Below, one piece after another: positions 23,301 through 37,600 of a stretch of DNA of 64,000 nt. The translations under genes were made by a program, and so were the position numbers. Position 1 is the first letter of the stretch. Each line of letters begins with the position of its first letter. This DNA is from Taenia hydatigena. Its lineage: Eukaryota; Platyhelminthes; Cestoda; Cyclophyllidea; Taeniidae. The notes under the pieces are model-generated. The model was not told where the DNA came from. It did no database searches and saw only the letters and a list, made by a program, of their open reading frames with translations. Location of the stretch: positions 20,848,967 to 20,912,966 of the forward strand of contig JADWOT020000006.1 of the NCBI GenBank assembly GCA_036345935.2. The letters are read 5' to 3'.

Positions 23301-25584
23301 CTTAAAACAAAAGAGGAGGTGGTTTGTCCCACTTGGTTAATTGACTTTGAGTTTTTAAGCGAAAACATATAGGACGGGGAGTGTGTGGGTGGTCGCATGT
23401 GTTGAAATCTCTTACTACACTACTCTCGATAGTGCGATGGATTTGTCTCCCCTCGTATGCTTTGGAAGCACCGCCTTATTGTTTATTCCATCGGCTTTTT
23501 TACTTCCTTTTCATTCTAAAACAGATTTGTACAGACGCTGTTTTAAACCTTGGGAATTCAAAACAAAGCTAAATGTGTTAGTATCAACTTAGCTTATTTC
23601 AGTAACTGTTCGCAGGCAATACGACTTATGTCAAAATTTTTTGCTGGAACTTGCTTTAATCAAAAAGCATTTAGTCACTCAGGCGAAAGGATGGAAATAA
23701 CTTTTTAGGTGTTTGATTATTACCGTTGCTAATGTTTTAATTAAGGTTGTTCGGGCAATGGCCTACAAGTAGTCGAAAAGTGATCTATTTAATGAATTGC
23801 AATCGTGCTAATTTATGGCCATAACTGTAAACCGTTCATTACAGGTGCGTATTATCTGGTTGGTCGCTGATTTCAGGGTGAAAATAGTATGGCGTGCAAT
23901 GGAGGTAGCTGGGTGATTGCGGTTGCGGGTGTTATGTCGGTCTGCTTCATGTGGTTGTGTGTAAAAAAAGGCATAAAACTCCGAGCCCGACTCGCTATTA
24001 AACAGGTAGAACACGCATAAAACATAAAAAACAAGAATAATTTCCCGTTGATATAGCTGCGTTGCCCTTATTCCCCTTCTGTTATATCATGGACAAGTGT
24101 CCAAAGTGGACCCAAGTCCTTGTGATATAGCCATTAAATAACCAGCAAATCCCTTAATTCCTCAGAATGTTTAAATGTTCAAGCGGTAAACACTGTTTTT
24201 TTGGTCGGATTAGCCATCACGCACAAACTTTATTCGAGTCTCCACCTCTTTGTTGGGTCAAGGCATTAGCAATGACGTAGCCTGAATTTGTTACTTTTTA
24301 AAAAGGAACGTGGCCTACAGAACAATCAGACGACTTGGCTTGCCAGTGCAAATTAACGCTTTTACTATATCAAACAAAGTGCAACTTACTTTGCGTCAAA
24401 TTCGACTTTTTTAAAATCAAAATTGACTTTATAGGTTAATGTGACCTTTACATATCTTCTTTGAACTAATCGGTTTTGCCTTCTACTTTAGTGAATTATA
24501 ACACTTCATTAGGGTAGCTGGTTAAATTTGACACTTATTTGTCCATTGAAACGGTTTAGCGTACCTCTGATTACAATTTAGAAGGGTGGAAATTTCCCTT
24601 CTTTTAGTTACTAACAATCTGACTGGATATTTACAAAATCATTGTTGCCATGCCGTTTTATATGGCCACCAAGTCGAAGCTTTCTGTTGTAGGAATCGCG
24701 TGTCTCTCTTTTTTGCCATTCACCGCCGCTGTTTGAACATTGCGTGTCGGCAAACCAGCGGCTTTTGTTGTTTATGCGGAGGTTTTCAAACGCTGCGAAC
24801 GATAATGCATAATTAACGCTAAAATCAGTCTACCATTGTCTTCCTAGTGTCCCAATTTGGTATTGGGCCTTTGGTGAGGCTTTATTTGTGCCAAAATCGC
24901 AAGTCCTCTCTGCAATTTTTGTATTAAAGGTTTCACTAAACACAGTAGTTCGGTAACATTGGCCGTAGGTCTCACAAGATAGGCAACCAATCAGGTCTCG
25001 AGATGCTTTAATCTGAGGCTGTTTCAAATTGATAAACCGATGACCAAACAACTTTCCTTATCCCTCTCAAAACTGTTTGATCGACACGCATGAATTAGTT
25101 CAGTAAAAAAAATTAAACTTTAATGCTGTTTGGCACAGTTAACCAACTCGCGACTTGCGATGTTGCATTTTTATTAAATAAAAGTGCATGACTGCTGGGC
25201 AGACTTATTTTTGCATTTCATTGTTATTTCTGTCAAGAAAGGCGTTTTTTTAGGACCTCGTCTGAAGAGCTGAGTAGAATTTAAAAGGAAAGCACATTTC
25301 TTTTGCTCCTTTACTATCTACCTCCAGAAATGTGCTCTATAAAGTAAAGAAATTTTACTTCGTCTCTGATAGGAGGATGAGATCGAGCAGAGTGATTTTG
25401 TGAAGTTGTTGAACACAGATGACAAATTGGTTGCCAAAAGTGACACTCTTGGTGGATTGGTGACGGTCGCATCGTCGCCTCGTTTCACTTGTGATGAATT
25501 GCGTCAAATTCTTCTCGAGTGCATGCAGTTGGAGTCGAGGATCATTCAGTTCCAGGATTATTTGGATGTCTATCGGCGTGCTGG
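20366..25584 (+). CDS. RILPL1: RILP-like Rab effector (RH1 and RH2 domains)
   Basis: Exons are 20366-20764, 22542-22692, 22771-22889, 22964-23245 and 25373-25584; donors, acceptors and phases fit. The product is about 388 residues, near the 403 of human RILPL1. Residues 1-50 are acidic, Gly/Ser-rich linker. RH1 spans about 51-130 (EVYEMAAAIGKEFEAIIDRY, GLMPKVIQVLEEL), matching the VYDIA..G.EFE....G.E....LMPKV pattern. Coiled coil follows (WRAETSELQKIMEKL, LLRRLKDVVDAQKVELRSQ). RH2 is at 353-381 (PRFTCDELRQILLEC). RH2 of this family binds LRRK2-phosphorylated Rab8/Rab10, and RILPL1/2 act at the centrosome and cilium; that role is inferred. The end is not settled: exon 5 reads into TGA if unspliced (RRAG*), a splice to 26387 gives RRAGKV*, and one to about 26139 gives a 22-residue tail. 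RILPL1 and RILPL2 cannot be told apart with certainty. Confidence 0.85.
20765..22541 (+). other. Intron 1 of the RILP-like gene
   Basis: 1.78 kb. 21480-21860 is richer in GC than neighbouring DNA and has no stop-free frame of note. It might be an old mobile-element remnant, but no motif supports a family. Confidence 0.35.
23246..25372 (+). other. Intron 4 of the RILP-like gene
   Basis: 2.13 kb, AT-rich, without a supported nested gene. A perfect 11-bp stem (25291-25301 with 25326-25336, 24-nt loop) lies 36 nt before the exon 5 acceptor and could sit near the branch site. Confidence 0.4.
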
Positions 25585-27639
25585 GTGAGTTTACTTTTAC
25601 CAACAAGAGGGGGTGAAAGGTAAAGCTTTGTCTCACTTCTGAAAAGACAAAATTCACTTGTAATCGGAAAGATCCACGCATTAATGTACAAAGTCGCCGT
25701 TCTTGTCTAGTCTAGAGCGTGAGTAAACTAAATCAAGCCCGGAACCTCAAAAAAAACTATTCTTTTTGACATAAGGGAAGCAACTTTAACAGTAACAATG
25801 GTGAGGTTATTTGTTAGTATCACTTGATTGGATCTGTCATCCTGCCTACCAAACATTTGCATTTTAGCTGTGTGGTTTGACGTTAAGCAATGACCCATTG
25901 CCAGAGTATTCGTTTGAAATAGAAGCAGCTTCTTGAAGTTTGATCCTCACTACGTCTTGAGTAGCATTCCATTTTGTTTTAAAGGCGAACAAAAGTTTGC
26001 ATTCAAATGCCATTCTATTAGTGCATACCATAAAACATACCTTTTTGTGATTCCATAAATTTCCAAGTTTTTTCAAACGCTTTTCAAAACGTGATTGAGA
26101 GTTGTTGTTTTTTCCTTTACTGATTCTGCAAAAATAGATGTGCTTTCAATTTGCCGACATCATCCTGTGGGACTCAAAAGAGCTTGTCAAAAAGGGCAAG
26201 ATTGTAGATAAATGCGAGTTTGAAGGAAGCCTTTCAGAGAAATGTAACCTGAGAGTACCATTCTCTTTGCGTTTCTGCCTATTCACTTCCTAGAATCTAA
26301 AGTGTGCATAAATAAGGCATTTATGGTGTTATATTAGCTCTTTTACCCCTCTTCTCCTTAAAATTCTAATTTTTTGTTGTTAGGAAAGTTTGAGTTCCAA
26401 ATAACAGACTCAATTAGGGAGGCAGAATTTCGTCCTCGTTTCACTCGCCTGCATTGGAGACTGAAGGTGGAAGCGCAGTTATCCTCTGCGGTTACTGATT
26501 TGGGGGAAAACACTGCATTAATTGACAGTTCACACTCACAGACAAATGTGAGACCAAACAAACAAAGCGAAAGGCGATCTTTCGTGAAATATCTATTTTT
26601 TGTTTGAACTATGAGATCTACAATGTGTGAGGTATATTTCCCATGTTCCTACTTCCAAGGATATTGGACTTGCTGGTTTAAACAGCATTACTTAGCGGCT
26701 TCGTTGTTCATCACTGGCTTGATTTAATCGTTATTTTTACCTTAACTTCCTTTTTTTCCCGTAACAAACTTGGGAACAGCATCAAATCAGGGTGTACCGA
26801 TGTCATTGTCGCCGATTATCTACTCTTCGTGTAAGACTCAATTAAGACTCGCACTTGAAGCGTTTGATGGTAGTAGCTTTTGAGCTCGTCTCTATTTACT
26901 GTTTGCTATTCTAATCTTTTCTTTAAAAAAGCAGGTAACAATTTTCTTTGTTTAACGCCTCCTTAAGTAAAGGCCTTAATTTAATGATCCCTAATTTTTT
27001 GTACCACCAAGGCGGCAAAGGACTGCATAATTCACTCAAACACAGTTGTTTATCATGGTTTTATGAAAGAGAAAATAAGTGGTCACTTTGTTGTTTATTC
27101 TTGATACGTACGTTAGCAGTTAAGTCTACAGTGACATGGTTTCCTGGGAAACACCAATGGAAAAATTGTATGAGAGGTGTCATTTGACATTCTAATTATC
27201 TAATGCATAATGATCATGTACTGTCCCAAGTGTATTGTAGAGGCTTGAGACACAGTAGCATGAGAAGCATTTCACACGGGAGCGAATGTATAAGGGAATG
27301 AAAAGGATGTGTGTAAAACTTTGTAGCCTTGTCCTGGATGCTTTCCGTAGGTCCTGTCCTGTGCTGGCAATTTTACCATTAACTGTAGACGGGAAATAAA
27401 GGTTGGGCGACAGACAACAAGTGCAGCGGGAAGTGGATGGGAAGAGTTCGAGCAGTTTTCGGGACTCTTAAATGCAACGACTTATCTTAAGAGGGGACAA
27501 CTTGTGAAGCACATGTGCTTAGTGTGTGATAGACCCGATGAGGGTGATTCAGGCTAGAGGAGCAATTTAAGGAGGCACAGTAGGTGAGAATAGATCTCGT
27601 CATTTAGCTCACAAATAAAATCCACCATCAAGTTTAGAA
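25585..27639. other. Downstream region of the RILP-like gene
   Basis: It may contain further 3' exons: acceptors lie at about 26139, 26386 and 26779. The frame at 26387-26548 (containing EFRPRFTRLHWRLKVEAQL, donor GTGAGA) is open, but its phase does not fit exon 5. AATAAA occurs at 27395-27400. No independent gene is supported. Confidence 0.35.
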
Positions 27640-28676
27640 AGAAGAAGACGAAGAGCTGTAGCTATTGCCCAAAACGAGAGTTGACTGACCCGTCAAAACT
27701 TTCATTGCCGCTTGGCGACATTGCAATCGAATGGAGTGACGAAGCAATTGGTTCATGCCAACACCATTTTCGAAGCACAAGACGCGCGAGTGAAACAGAC
27801 TTACATACCATGCATTAACGTATGCCAATTAGGTTTAACAGCCACCAATTTGGTGCTCTTCACTTCTCTCCTACACGGCAAACAATGCCACACTGAAGCC
27901 AAAACTGACTGACTGACTGCCACACTGAATGTATGATTCGTGCAGAGGAATGACTTCTATTCCACTGACCCTACTACCCACTCCACTCAACACTTCGCAG
28001 ACACGCAACACCTCTTTCTTCGAAAATCATCCTGTCTGCCTATCAGTGTGCATGTGTGTGTGTGTGTATGGTGAGGTAAAAGCAGACGCACTTGTCCACT
28101 GCTCACTTCTTAATGGTCACCCAGCATCTACAATCGCGATGTGGATATGGAAATCACCTAGCTACAACTGAACCATTCCAGAGCTCGAAAGACTGCAAGG
28201 GGATACCCTCTCTCCACCTCTCTCTCTTGTCCGTCTACACCAGGACAGCTAAACACATTCAATCGTTGATGGGAAGAAGGTCTTCGTTCCACAGCACATC
28301 ACAACTCATGTCCCCGTACCTCACGCCTCAAGACTGACTCCTCATTTCTCATCAGAGCGAAGGCAGCTGCACAATCTACACTTCAGAATGAGGTGCAATA
28401 AGACAAGGTGGGATGTGACAGGACATGTCAGAACACGACAGGATATAGTGGAATGGAACAGGAGATAAGTGGCGTCTCCATGTGATGAAAATCGCATTTC
28501 TCAAGCTCCCGACATATCAAGTAAACAGTCGAGGAGGAGTCGAAGACAGCCGGTCTTTGTTTGAAGGAAGGAGGATCCTTCACCCCAGTTTTGATGATGA
28601 TCCCTTTGGCAAATCAAGTAGCCCGGGAATCATTTAACCTGTATCCCTTTTAAGTACTAACTTATTTGGTCAACTA
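27640..28676 (+). repeat. Inverted repeat 2, left arm (about 1.04 kb)
   Basis: Reverse complement of 30609-31640 with near identity; two frames of 80-81 codons are the same in both arms. The inner edge is sharp (after TTTGGTCAACTA); the outer edge fades over about 20 nt. The arm includes a short GT/CA tract (28050-28071), GACTGACTGACTG at 27908, and a loose series of TCCTGT-like words near 28400-28470 (in complement). No protein family or transposase is recognised. Confidence 0.92.
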
Positions 28677-30608
28677 CTACAAACCAAACAAAGAGGAGAG
28701 GGAACTCTCCTCATTAATTAGCAATGCCAACAGAATGTCAATCACTATTTTAGTGCTAATTGACTTACAAATTAATAATTAAAAGTAATATATGTGTAGT
28801 GTTCTTGCTTTCTCATGACAGAAAAGGAAATTTGGTCCCTCGATCCTGCTTAGTATTCACTAATTCTCCGTTCACTTTTCAAATCGAGACCCTAATGACT
28901 AGTCTTGTTTACTTTTACTAATTACTTTAATGCACAGCAAGGTACCCCTTTAGTCTCCAGTCTCGGCTAGTTCAGCTACACTCAGAACGTCAGCTATTTC
29001 TCACCAAGTCACTTCTTATGGCATTAAAAAATAAATAACTTTTGATGCCGTCACATATAATGGGTAGTTGGCTAGACGACTGGGAGACACTAGTAGACCG
29101 ATGCAAAGGTCGATCCTTGGGGAGAGTGGAAAGGTTAACAAAGCATTGTGCTGCTACATTCCGGGTGTTTTGAAGTCACCGGTTTGATTTATTATCATTT
29201 ACAGATCAAAAGCATCGTTATACAAAGTTTGGCTAAACAACTCAACACCAACTGATGGTAGAGCCTGTGCCACACATATGAGACATTAAGCGTGGATGAA
29301 GGAATCAGAGCATCACACATGTCATAGACAGTAAAAGTGTTAAACAACTATCAAATACAGATACTAATAAGGTGTTAGCTTTTTTTCAACCTCTTATGTG
29401 CAACAATGATTCAGCGCCTAGTTTTTTAAATTGGGTCAAAATGAATTCCTTTAAATTCCACCTTAAAAATGACTTTCCGCTTTTGGTTTTAGGGATGATG
29501 AACCACCGGTTCAGGGCCCGATCAACCGAGAACCCTACGAAAAATCGCATCCATGGTCACGATCCTCTGTCACTATAAAATTACTGTAAGTGTTGTCGTA
29601 CATCCCCAAACCTCCTCTCATTGCGTATTAATTTATTCTTCTTGATAGTCGAACTGATTCATTTCTCTCGATTTATTCCCCACGGGGCCTAATCAATGCA
29701 TAAGTAATGCAATTTTTATGCCCTCCTTCTGCTTCTATATTCGTAGTTTAAACCTCCGTTTCATAATCTACTCTGGCTATCTTTGGCAATAATTTCCAAA
29801 AGCTTTGGGTAAATAATTAAATTCCAGTCTATTTTGGAGAGGCCTAAAGGTGTATATTAATCCAAGGGGTATTGTCTGTGGGGCAGAACCTCTCATCATA
29901 GAGGGAGGTGAGTGGAGGAGGGGAAGAGGGAGCTTTATTTCCTCGCCAACATTCAGTAAATCGGGGGCCAATGAAAAGACGGAAGAATGTGACATTTATA
30001 ATACCGTATTTCCCAGGTCCTTTACAATAGGACGGAAATTATGCCCCGACTGCAAATACCTACATCTTTACCTCTTATTTAGCGTCTTGCAGAGAGAGAT
30101 AAAATAATCCATTCTATCCAAAAGAAATTGAAATCTCAAAAGTTGACAGTCTTTTAAGTAAATTCGTATAATCTTGTGGGAAATAACTGCGATTTAAATT
30201 GTTTAGAATGAGATCTGTCGAGGAAAGTACTATCGCGAATTGGGGTGGAAAATCCCTTCTTATTCGAACACAAGCTTGCTGTGTTTGAACTACCCAACCT
30301 CCCGTATTTAGTTACGCATTAAGATAATTGGTAGAAGGAGACAAGATAACAAAAGCCATTAAAACTTCAATTTGGAGGGTAAATGACGATTTAGTGAATG
30401 ATGAGTGAAGTCGTGAGACCTAATAAGAAAGCATGAAAGTGTAGCCTCAATATGTTGCTTTCAACCATTAATTTCGAAGACAATTAGCAACGAAGTGGTA
30501 GTAGACATTGCGAATTGATGGGTAGACCTCTCTCCTGTTTGTCAGATGACACGAAGATAACAAGCATGTTGATCCGTACTCTACCGTTCACAGGGTTTGA
30601 TTTAGTTG
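28677..30608. other. Unique spacer of inverted repeat 2
   Basis: 1.93 kb of AT-rich DNA between the arms. No gene, long hairpin or terminal target-site pattern was seen. Confidence 0.5.
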
Positions 30609-31640
30609 ACCAAATAAGTTAGTACTTAAAAGGTATACAGGTTAAATGATTCCCGGGCTACTTGATTTGCCAAAGGGGTCATCATCAAAACTGGGGTGAA
30701 GGATCCTCCTTCCTTCAAACAAAGACCGGCTGTCTTCGACTCCTCCTCGACTGTTTACTTGATATGTCGGGAGCTTGAGAAATGCGATTTTCATCACATG
30801 GAGACGCCACTTATCTCCTGTTCCATTCCACTATATCCTGTCGTGTTCTGACATGTCCTGTCACATCCCACCTTGTCTTATTGCACCTCATTCTGAAGTG
30901 TAGATTGTGCAGCTGCCTTCGCTCTGATGAGAAATGAGGAGTCAGTCTTGAGGCGTGAGGTACGGGGACATGAGTTGTGATGTGCTGTGGAACGAAGACC
31001 TTCTTCCCATCAACGATTGAATGTGTTTAGCTGTCCTGGTGTAGACGGACAAGAGAGAGAGGTGGAGAGAGGGTATCCCCTTGCAGTCTTTCGAGCTCTG
31101 GAATGGTTCAGTTGTAGCTAGGTGATTTCCATATCCACATCGCGATTGTAGATGCTGGGTGACCATTAAGAAGTGAGCAGTGGACAAGTGCGTCTGCTTT
31201 TACCTCACCATACACACACACACACATGCACACTGATAGGCAGACAGGATGATTTTCGAAGAAAGAGGTGTTGCGTGTCTGCGAAGTGTTGAGTGGAGTG
31301 GGTAGTAGGGTCAGTGGAATAGAAGTCATTCCTCTGCACGAATCATACATTCAGTGTGGCAGTCAGTCAGTCAGTTTTGGCTTCAGTGTGGCATTGTTTG
31401 CCGTGTAGGAGAGAAGTGAAGAGCACCAAATTGGTGGCTGTTAAACCTAATTGGCATACGTTAATGCATGGTATGTAAGTCTGTTTCACTCGCGCGTCTT
31501 GTGCTTCGAAAATGGTGTTGGCATGAACCAATTGCTTCGTCACTCCATTCGATTGCAATGTCGCCAAGCGGCAATGAAAGTTTTGACGGGTCAGTCAACT
31601 CTCGTTTTGGGCAATAGTGACAGTTCTTCATTATCAATCG
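30609..31640 (-). repeat. Inverted repeat 2, right arm
   Basis: Reverse complement of 27640-28676. The plus strand has open frames at 31451-31684, and the minus strand repeats those of the left arm. None shows coding hallmarks beyond conservation between the two arms, which is expected from recent duplication. Confidence 0.92.
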
Positions 31641-34600
31641 TAGAAAGACCTTTCGAACTTCATCACTATGAGCCCGTTATGTAAATGTTTGTCATCTACT
31701 GCACCCTCTTGAAATGCTCTTTAACCACTTTGACTGCAAGCTTCCGTAGCTTTTTATTTGTCTCATTCATGCCCGACAAGTCCAAATTACGTCCGGCATA
31801 TGACCCCAGTAGCATTTTATTTTAGCGTTGTTGTAAACGAGGGGTAATAAATAAGATAATGCTGAGAGAATTGTGAATACCTACTGGCTTTGACACATTG
31901 GCACATTTTTTGCCATTTCTTTGTGTTCGGACGAACCGACCAAACCGCATCAACTCTCTCCGTCACTTAATTTGTGTAATGCAGTCCTCCGCTATAACTA
32001 TTCATCGATCTTCACTTCATTTTGCCCTTTCCCTGTCCAAATTCCTTTTTCCACATTCTCTTCTTCTCATGCTCTCAATGAACTTTCATGGTCTATATAT
32101 GCACCTCTTGCCACTCCTAATTGTGATCTAGAACACACCTTCATAGGCTCATTGGTATTAATTTTTTTTTACGGAGAAGTACATTTGGAATGAATAACCT
32201 CCTGCGTTGATGAAGTTTGCCTGACTTCGCTCTTATCAACTGTTAGTTGTTTACCCAACTATTTGACTGATGCTTTATCAATCTCAATACTGTCATAAAA
32301 TCAAGGAGCGGACAAACCTCATATTTAATCCAGAGAAGCATTTGCTTCTTCGACCTCTACTCGCTTGATTCGTGCTTGAAGGACTTTGTCGTCATTCTGG
32401 GAAAATAAATCTTCTTTATGATACTCTTTGAAGGTATTCTACAGTTCCTTCACTTTTGAGTGTTCGCTATCCTCGAAAAAGGTTACTTTAGAATTACCCG
32501 CCTCTTTATGGACAATTTATGGATAAGTGTTACCTTAGTTTCCGCCACCACCATTCCTATGGGAGCTATAAAATGGCACAAATCTTAATTCTTTTTCTCG
32601 CACATAACTACTCAAGCGGCAGGAGGTACGATTTTGAGTGCGCAAAAGCCGCGTCCGCACTATCACCCTCTCTCTCCCTCCTTTGTTTTATAAGGTCAAA
32701 TAGGAAAAACGTTTTTTCCCAAGATTTAAATGGGAGTAACTTTTTTACTTGGACTTTGCACTCAAATGTGTGCTACTCATAAAAGATTTGAGTTATTCCT
32801 CTCTTCTCTCTAAATGGCAGTTGTTTAAGTCAATGGGCAAAAAGATTCTGAAAATGGTTCGCTATCAAATTTTGCGTCATGCGGACGGAATGGGGCACTT
32901 CGGATTCTTACTTTAGACATACTCTGTCTCTATCCGGGGTTTGATAACCTTGCTGAGGAAGTGAGAGGACATGGGATTATTTGATGTGGGGAACAGAATC
33001 TGTCTTTTTTGTGGATCCCGCCTGATCGTCGGCACTATTTTTTTCCGCTGCGTAAACAGTAGGAAATTTTCTTCAGTAAAGATCAGCGGTGATATTCAAG
33101 GGGAATATTCAGCATTGGAAGTTTCTTCTCGTCCTCGAGGTGAACAAGAAGGTTTAATGGAATGAATGTCTCTATTGGCTGCTCGTAACTTTGAAGAGCC
33201 CTTAATTGTCGGCAATTTTCTCGCCGAATTGGGTCTTGCTTTTGAACTTGTAGTACTTTATTCTCCGGAACTGGTTTGGAAATTGGGTCCTTCTGATGAG
33301 CCATTAAAAGTTACATAATAAGCAGGAAAGAAATGTTCAAGTTTTACCAATGAAGAAGTACATTTAGCCTTTTCAAAGGAGGCAATGACTAAGGCAGAAT
33401 CGCGGAGGCTAAGCAGATGGATCCAACATGTCATGCTTCTAGAAGGATGTCCTTACCCTCGCTTTCTTTCAAACTGTGTCGTTTGCTGTATTTACTCACT
33501 GTCTGACTGACTGGTTTATGACAAGAAATGACGCTTGGATTTAAAACTCTCTTGGGGCGAAAAAACCTTAGCATTGATTAAATCTGGGCAATCTATTCAC
33601 TGCTACCCTTCATTCCACATCACTTCATCCTCTCTTTCCTCGAAAGATCAGGCTGGCTTTGTATGTGTGTATGTGTGGTAGATAGCGGACAGAATGATTT
33701 ACCGTCAATCGTTCATTTCGCATGGGTCAAACGGCGCTCAAGAGTGATACTCTCAACTTTAAGATATTTCAGGCAAACTTCTCCTCCAGAAATAAGGGCC
33801 CGTTAAGCAGTTGAAGCATTAGAGTACAATGAAGCAGAAATGGAGGTGGTTCTATGCAACTGCTTTTTGTTGGCCCCCACCAGCAGTCTTCACTTGTGTC
33901 CGATTGGAAGAAGCTTCTCATCCATTGATTAGAAGGGTGATATCTTGAGCACAAGCTTAAACAGCTTGGTCGTAGTGTTCGCTTTTCTCGTCTACTGGCT
34001 TACACATCTATGAGCAAAATTATGATGAGTAATTCATTTTTAAGTGCCGTCTTTTCATTTATTAAGCAATGCTACTTATGTGACTACTTATTAGGCCGTG
34101 GAGCAGAGCAGTTAGCTCGCTTGCATCACTAAAGTGCTAGCTGCCCTCTCCTTCACCTTGAATCCTATCATTCACCTTTTGTATTTATTTTCTAATGCAT
34201 GATTATGGAAAAGCGGAATATTTTATGCTGTAAAAGTTTTTAAATAATCTTTTTACAGCATTACTTTTCCCCAATGAAGTGGGTGAACTATCAGATTGAC
34301 TTCCAGATTGCCAATATGATCGAGTCTTCCATAAATAACCTAGAAGTTGGGACTGAAAACCACGTGAAATTGGAAAAGTCCTAGTTAAAAGCTTTACCAT
34401 CCAACATCCATACGGATTTTTGAATGTACTTTGCTCAAAGTATCTGAATCCTCAGAGATCTCTAATAAGGTGATTCTTATTTATTAGCAAAGGAGAAAGT
34501 GACTTTAATGATTCCCTTTTTTAAATGATTATGTCGCATTGAAAAGAAGTTTTATTTTATGATTCAGTCCACTTTAGAGACAGATTTTTTAGAATAACGA

Positions 34601-37600
34601 AAAATTTGTCTCTGGAGACTATCGAGCGCATTGCAAAATGGTTACAAGTTCTACAGACTCATTCATTATCTCATATATAAATGGTAAAAGAAGAATTTTG
34701 GGATTTATTCGGTCTACGATGAAGGGAAAGATGACTGTATTTTGCTTCATTTCTCCTTTTAGATTTGAAAAACTCATGGAACGGATAAGAAGGTAGATGG
34801 TTAGGAAAGAGGTAAGCCACGGTATCACATAATTGGTACTCCCTTCGTTTTTTGTTGTTTTCCTCCACACATTTAATATTTAATGCATCTTCCGGATAAA
34901 GTTGGTTTGATTGACTCGCCGACTTTGTTGTTGGCGAGGCTTCGAAGTGCAGAAAGTTTCAGGCTTTCTTATTGCCAAAGCTCTTTTCCTTTTTTCCTTC
35001 CCTTAGTTCACTTGCGTAGACGTCTTGAAAAAGAGCATGTAAAATGGTAAAAGAATTCGAAGATTTTGCTTTCGTTGTTGCCTTATTGTCTGATGTTCTT
35101 TTGTTCCTGCTTTTGAAGTTGACATTATTGGAAGTGTATGATATCCGTGTTTGTCAAACAATTTGTCCCCAAATGACGAGATGGTAAACCTGACTTCCAG
35201 TTAGCCCCCATGACTGTCTCGCTTCTCTGTTTCACATGAATGAACGGTTTCTGCATGTTGTGTAGTGTAGATATCAAGAATTATCCGCTGCGGAACATGG
35301 AGAATAGGGTGAGGTGGGATCTCCCCCTTAGTTCCTTCCTGGAGTTATAATCTTTTCAAAAGACACGACAAACTGAAATCAGGTTGGAGTACAAGCCTGA
35401 CTCCCGAATACTTCCCGAACTTTTATTTAACTCAAATGGAACCCTACTTGGTAATCCATTTTTCTCCAATCCATTACTACCTTTTGGGCCAAAGAGTTAA
35501 GTGGTAGGAGCAAACGCCTAGACGCTATCATCCATTTTACATTGTCACGCATTCTACCGCCAGTTTGGAGGAATTAATCTACCGTAAAGCAGGGGATACA
35601 CGTAGCCTCTCCCACAATTGTCTTGACGCAGTGGTAGCCGGAGTCACATAGGTAGACGTCCCCTTTGCCACAAACATGTTTTCCATCAATCTCTGATGAC
35701 CGATGCGACACCTCTTATAAACAGGTTAGTTGAGTTAAAAACATTAAAGTGGCTGTAGAATTGGCTATTTCGGTAGCGCAATTGTTGGACAAAGAACTGT
35801 CTACTGAATTATGCACGGACAAATGTTCCATAATTTATCACAAAGTGGCATAACTTGGATTGTTCTCCATAACTCAGTCCACATCTTTTTAGTCATGTCG
35901 CATAGGTGTGACGTATTCACACTCCGGTGTCACAGGCCTATGTCAATGTCTAGAAGCGATCGATTTATATGCTTGGGACGCTATTTGTATCTCCCTCTAG
36001 AGTTAATAACGAGTGCTGTATCTTTGATAAACCTTTCTCCAAACACCCAGCAATCAACACTTTACCTGCCACATACCTAATTTGTTTCCTCGAGGCTGTA
36101 CGACGTTTCCTGCAATATTTCATGCACTTATCCCTTTTTTTTGAATTTACGTGTTCAAATGAATACCTCTTCCACTTTTTATAGTGCAATTTTCGAGGCG
36201 ATCTTGCTGTGATAAGTCATATTTCAACTTATCAGACAGTGGTAGTCGCATAATAAACCCAAAATCTACCTCCCGCGTTCACTTTTTTAGGCAAAATTGA
36301 TAGTATGGGGACTTCCTTTGCACCGAAATAAGTGTTCCTTTTAATTTACTTGTTTCGACAGCTAGCAAGTTGACTGAAATTTAATTCATTTTTAAATAAC
36401 GGTTGCTTTTATTATTCAAAGGGAGAAAGTGAAAGGGAAGCCTGGTTTAACATCTGCCATTGGCACCTAATTGGCCGCTCATTCATCACTGCGGCAAAGC
36501 ATAGTTCACCCATACTTTCCCTCTTTGTCACTTACTCATCACTCCTGAGCATGACTACTTTATTCATACCGCGGAGAGGAGGAAACGGGGCTGAGTAGGG
36601 TTATTGTCTATCCCCTGACATTTTTACATTAATTTTTCAGCTTCTTCTAACATCACTAATGCAGAGGTACCGATTGTGTTTGTCTGTCTCTCCGTCTGTG
36701 TGCATACTTTTTGTGCGTACTGTCCTTTTTTGACAAGTACCACCATCGTCATCATTCCATCTGTATTGCCGCTGTTCTATTCAGTGTGCTCGTGATAGTC
36801 CCAACTAGCAGCAGTTATTTTCATTTTCCCTCCCACATTTCGTTGGATCTGAGTTTGTTTCCTTATCCCCGACTACCAATTTTGCCTGCGCTTCGTTGAT
36901 CACATTCCTGACAGTATTTTAATTGTGTAGGTTTCGTCGCTTTTTTGAATAAACTCTTTTAAAAGCAACGTCTTCAACTTCTCCTTCCACACTTAAAAGG
37001 CAATTATCGATGGGTGGTGAGCTTTTATCTGGAGAAGTTATTAATTTTCTCCAGTCTTTGCGGTTCGGCTGTCACTTTTGCACCGTGGCAACTTATCCAC
37101 GCTTTTAACCACCATGTCATTCTGCATGCCAGTGGCGAACGCACTTCTGGGCTGGAATGCCTTATGACGCCTTCGGGAGGTAACGAAATTTCATAGTCTT
37201 AGCAATGGTATGCAAATCCATCCCAAAACAGACTACAAAAAGCCATGATTATTCTGGATGGGTACTGAACTTTAATTTTTTCGTTTCGATGTCCAAATGG
37301 ATGTAAGGAACTCGGTCTTCAAGCTCTGCGCCGTTGTAACAAGTAAGCTTTGGGCCTCTTTCTTGTGACTAATTGTCCTTTGAAATGCGACGCCACTTTT
37401 CCGGGTAAATCGTCTCCTGGCTCAATATTTAAAAGCCTAACGAAGTGTGTCGTCTGTTATCTCGTCAAAACCTAGTTCCATTCTCACAACAGTTGACCAT
37501 TTGCCAAAGCAATCGAGCTTGGTGGAAGCAAAGTTTATCGTAGGGAGCGTCGCAGAGGACGTTTATAAGAAGAGAGGAGGGAGAGGGATAATAATTTGAT

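Noticed and set aside
27640..31640. Inverted repeat 2 as a DNA transposon with long terminal repeats
   Set aside because: No transposase in the spacer and no convincing target-site duplication at the outer edges.
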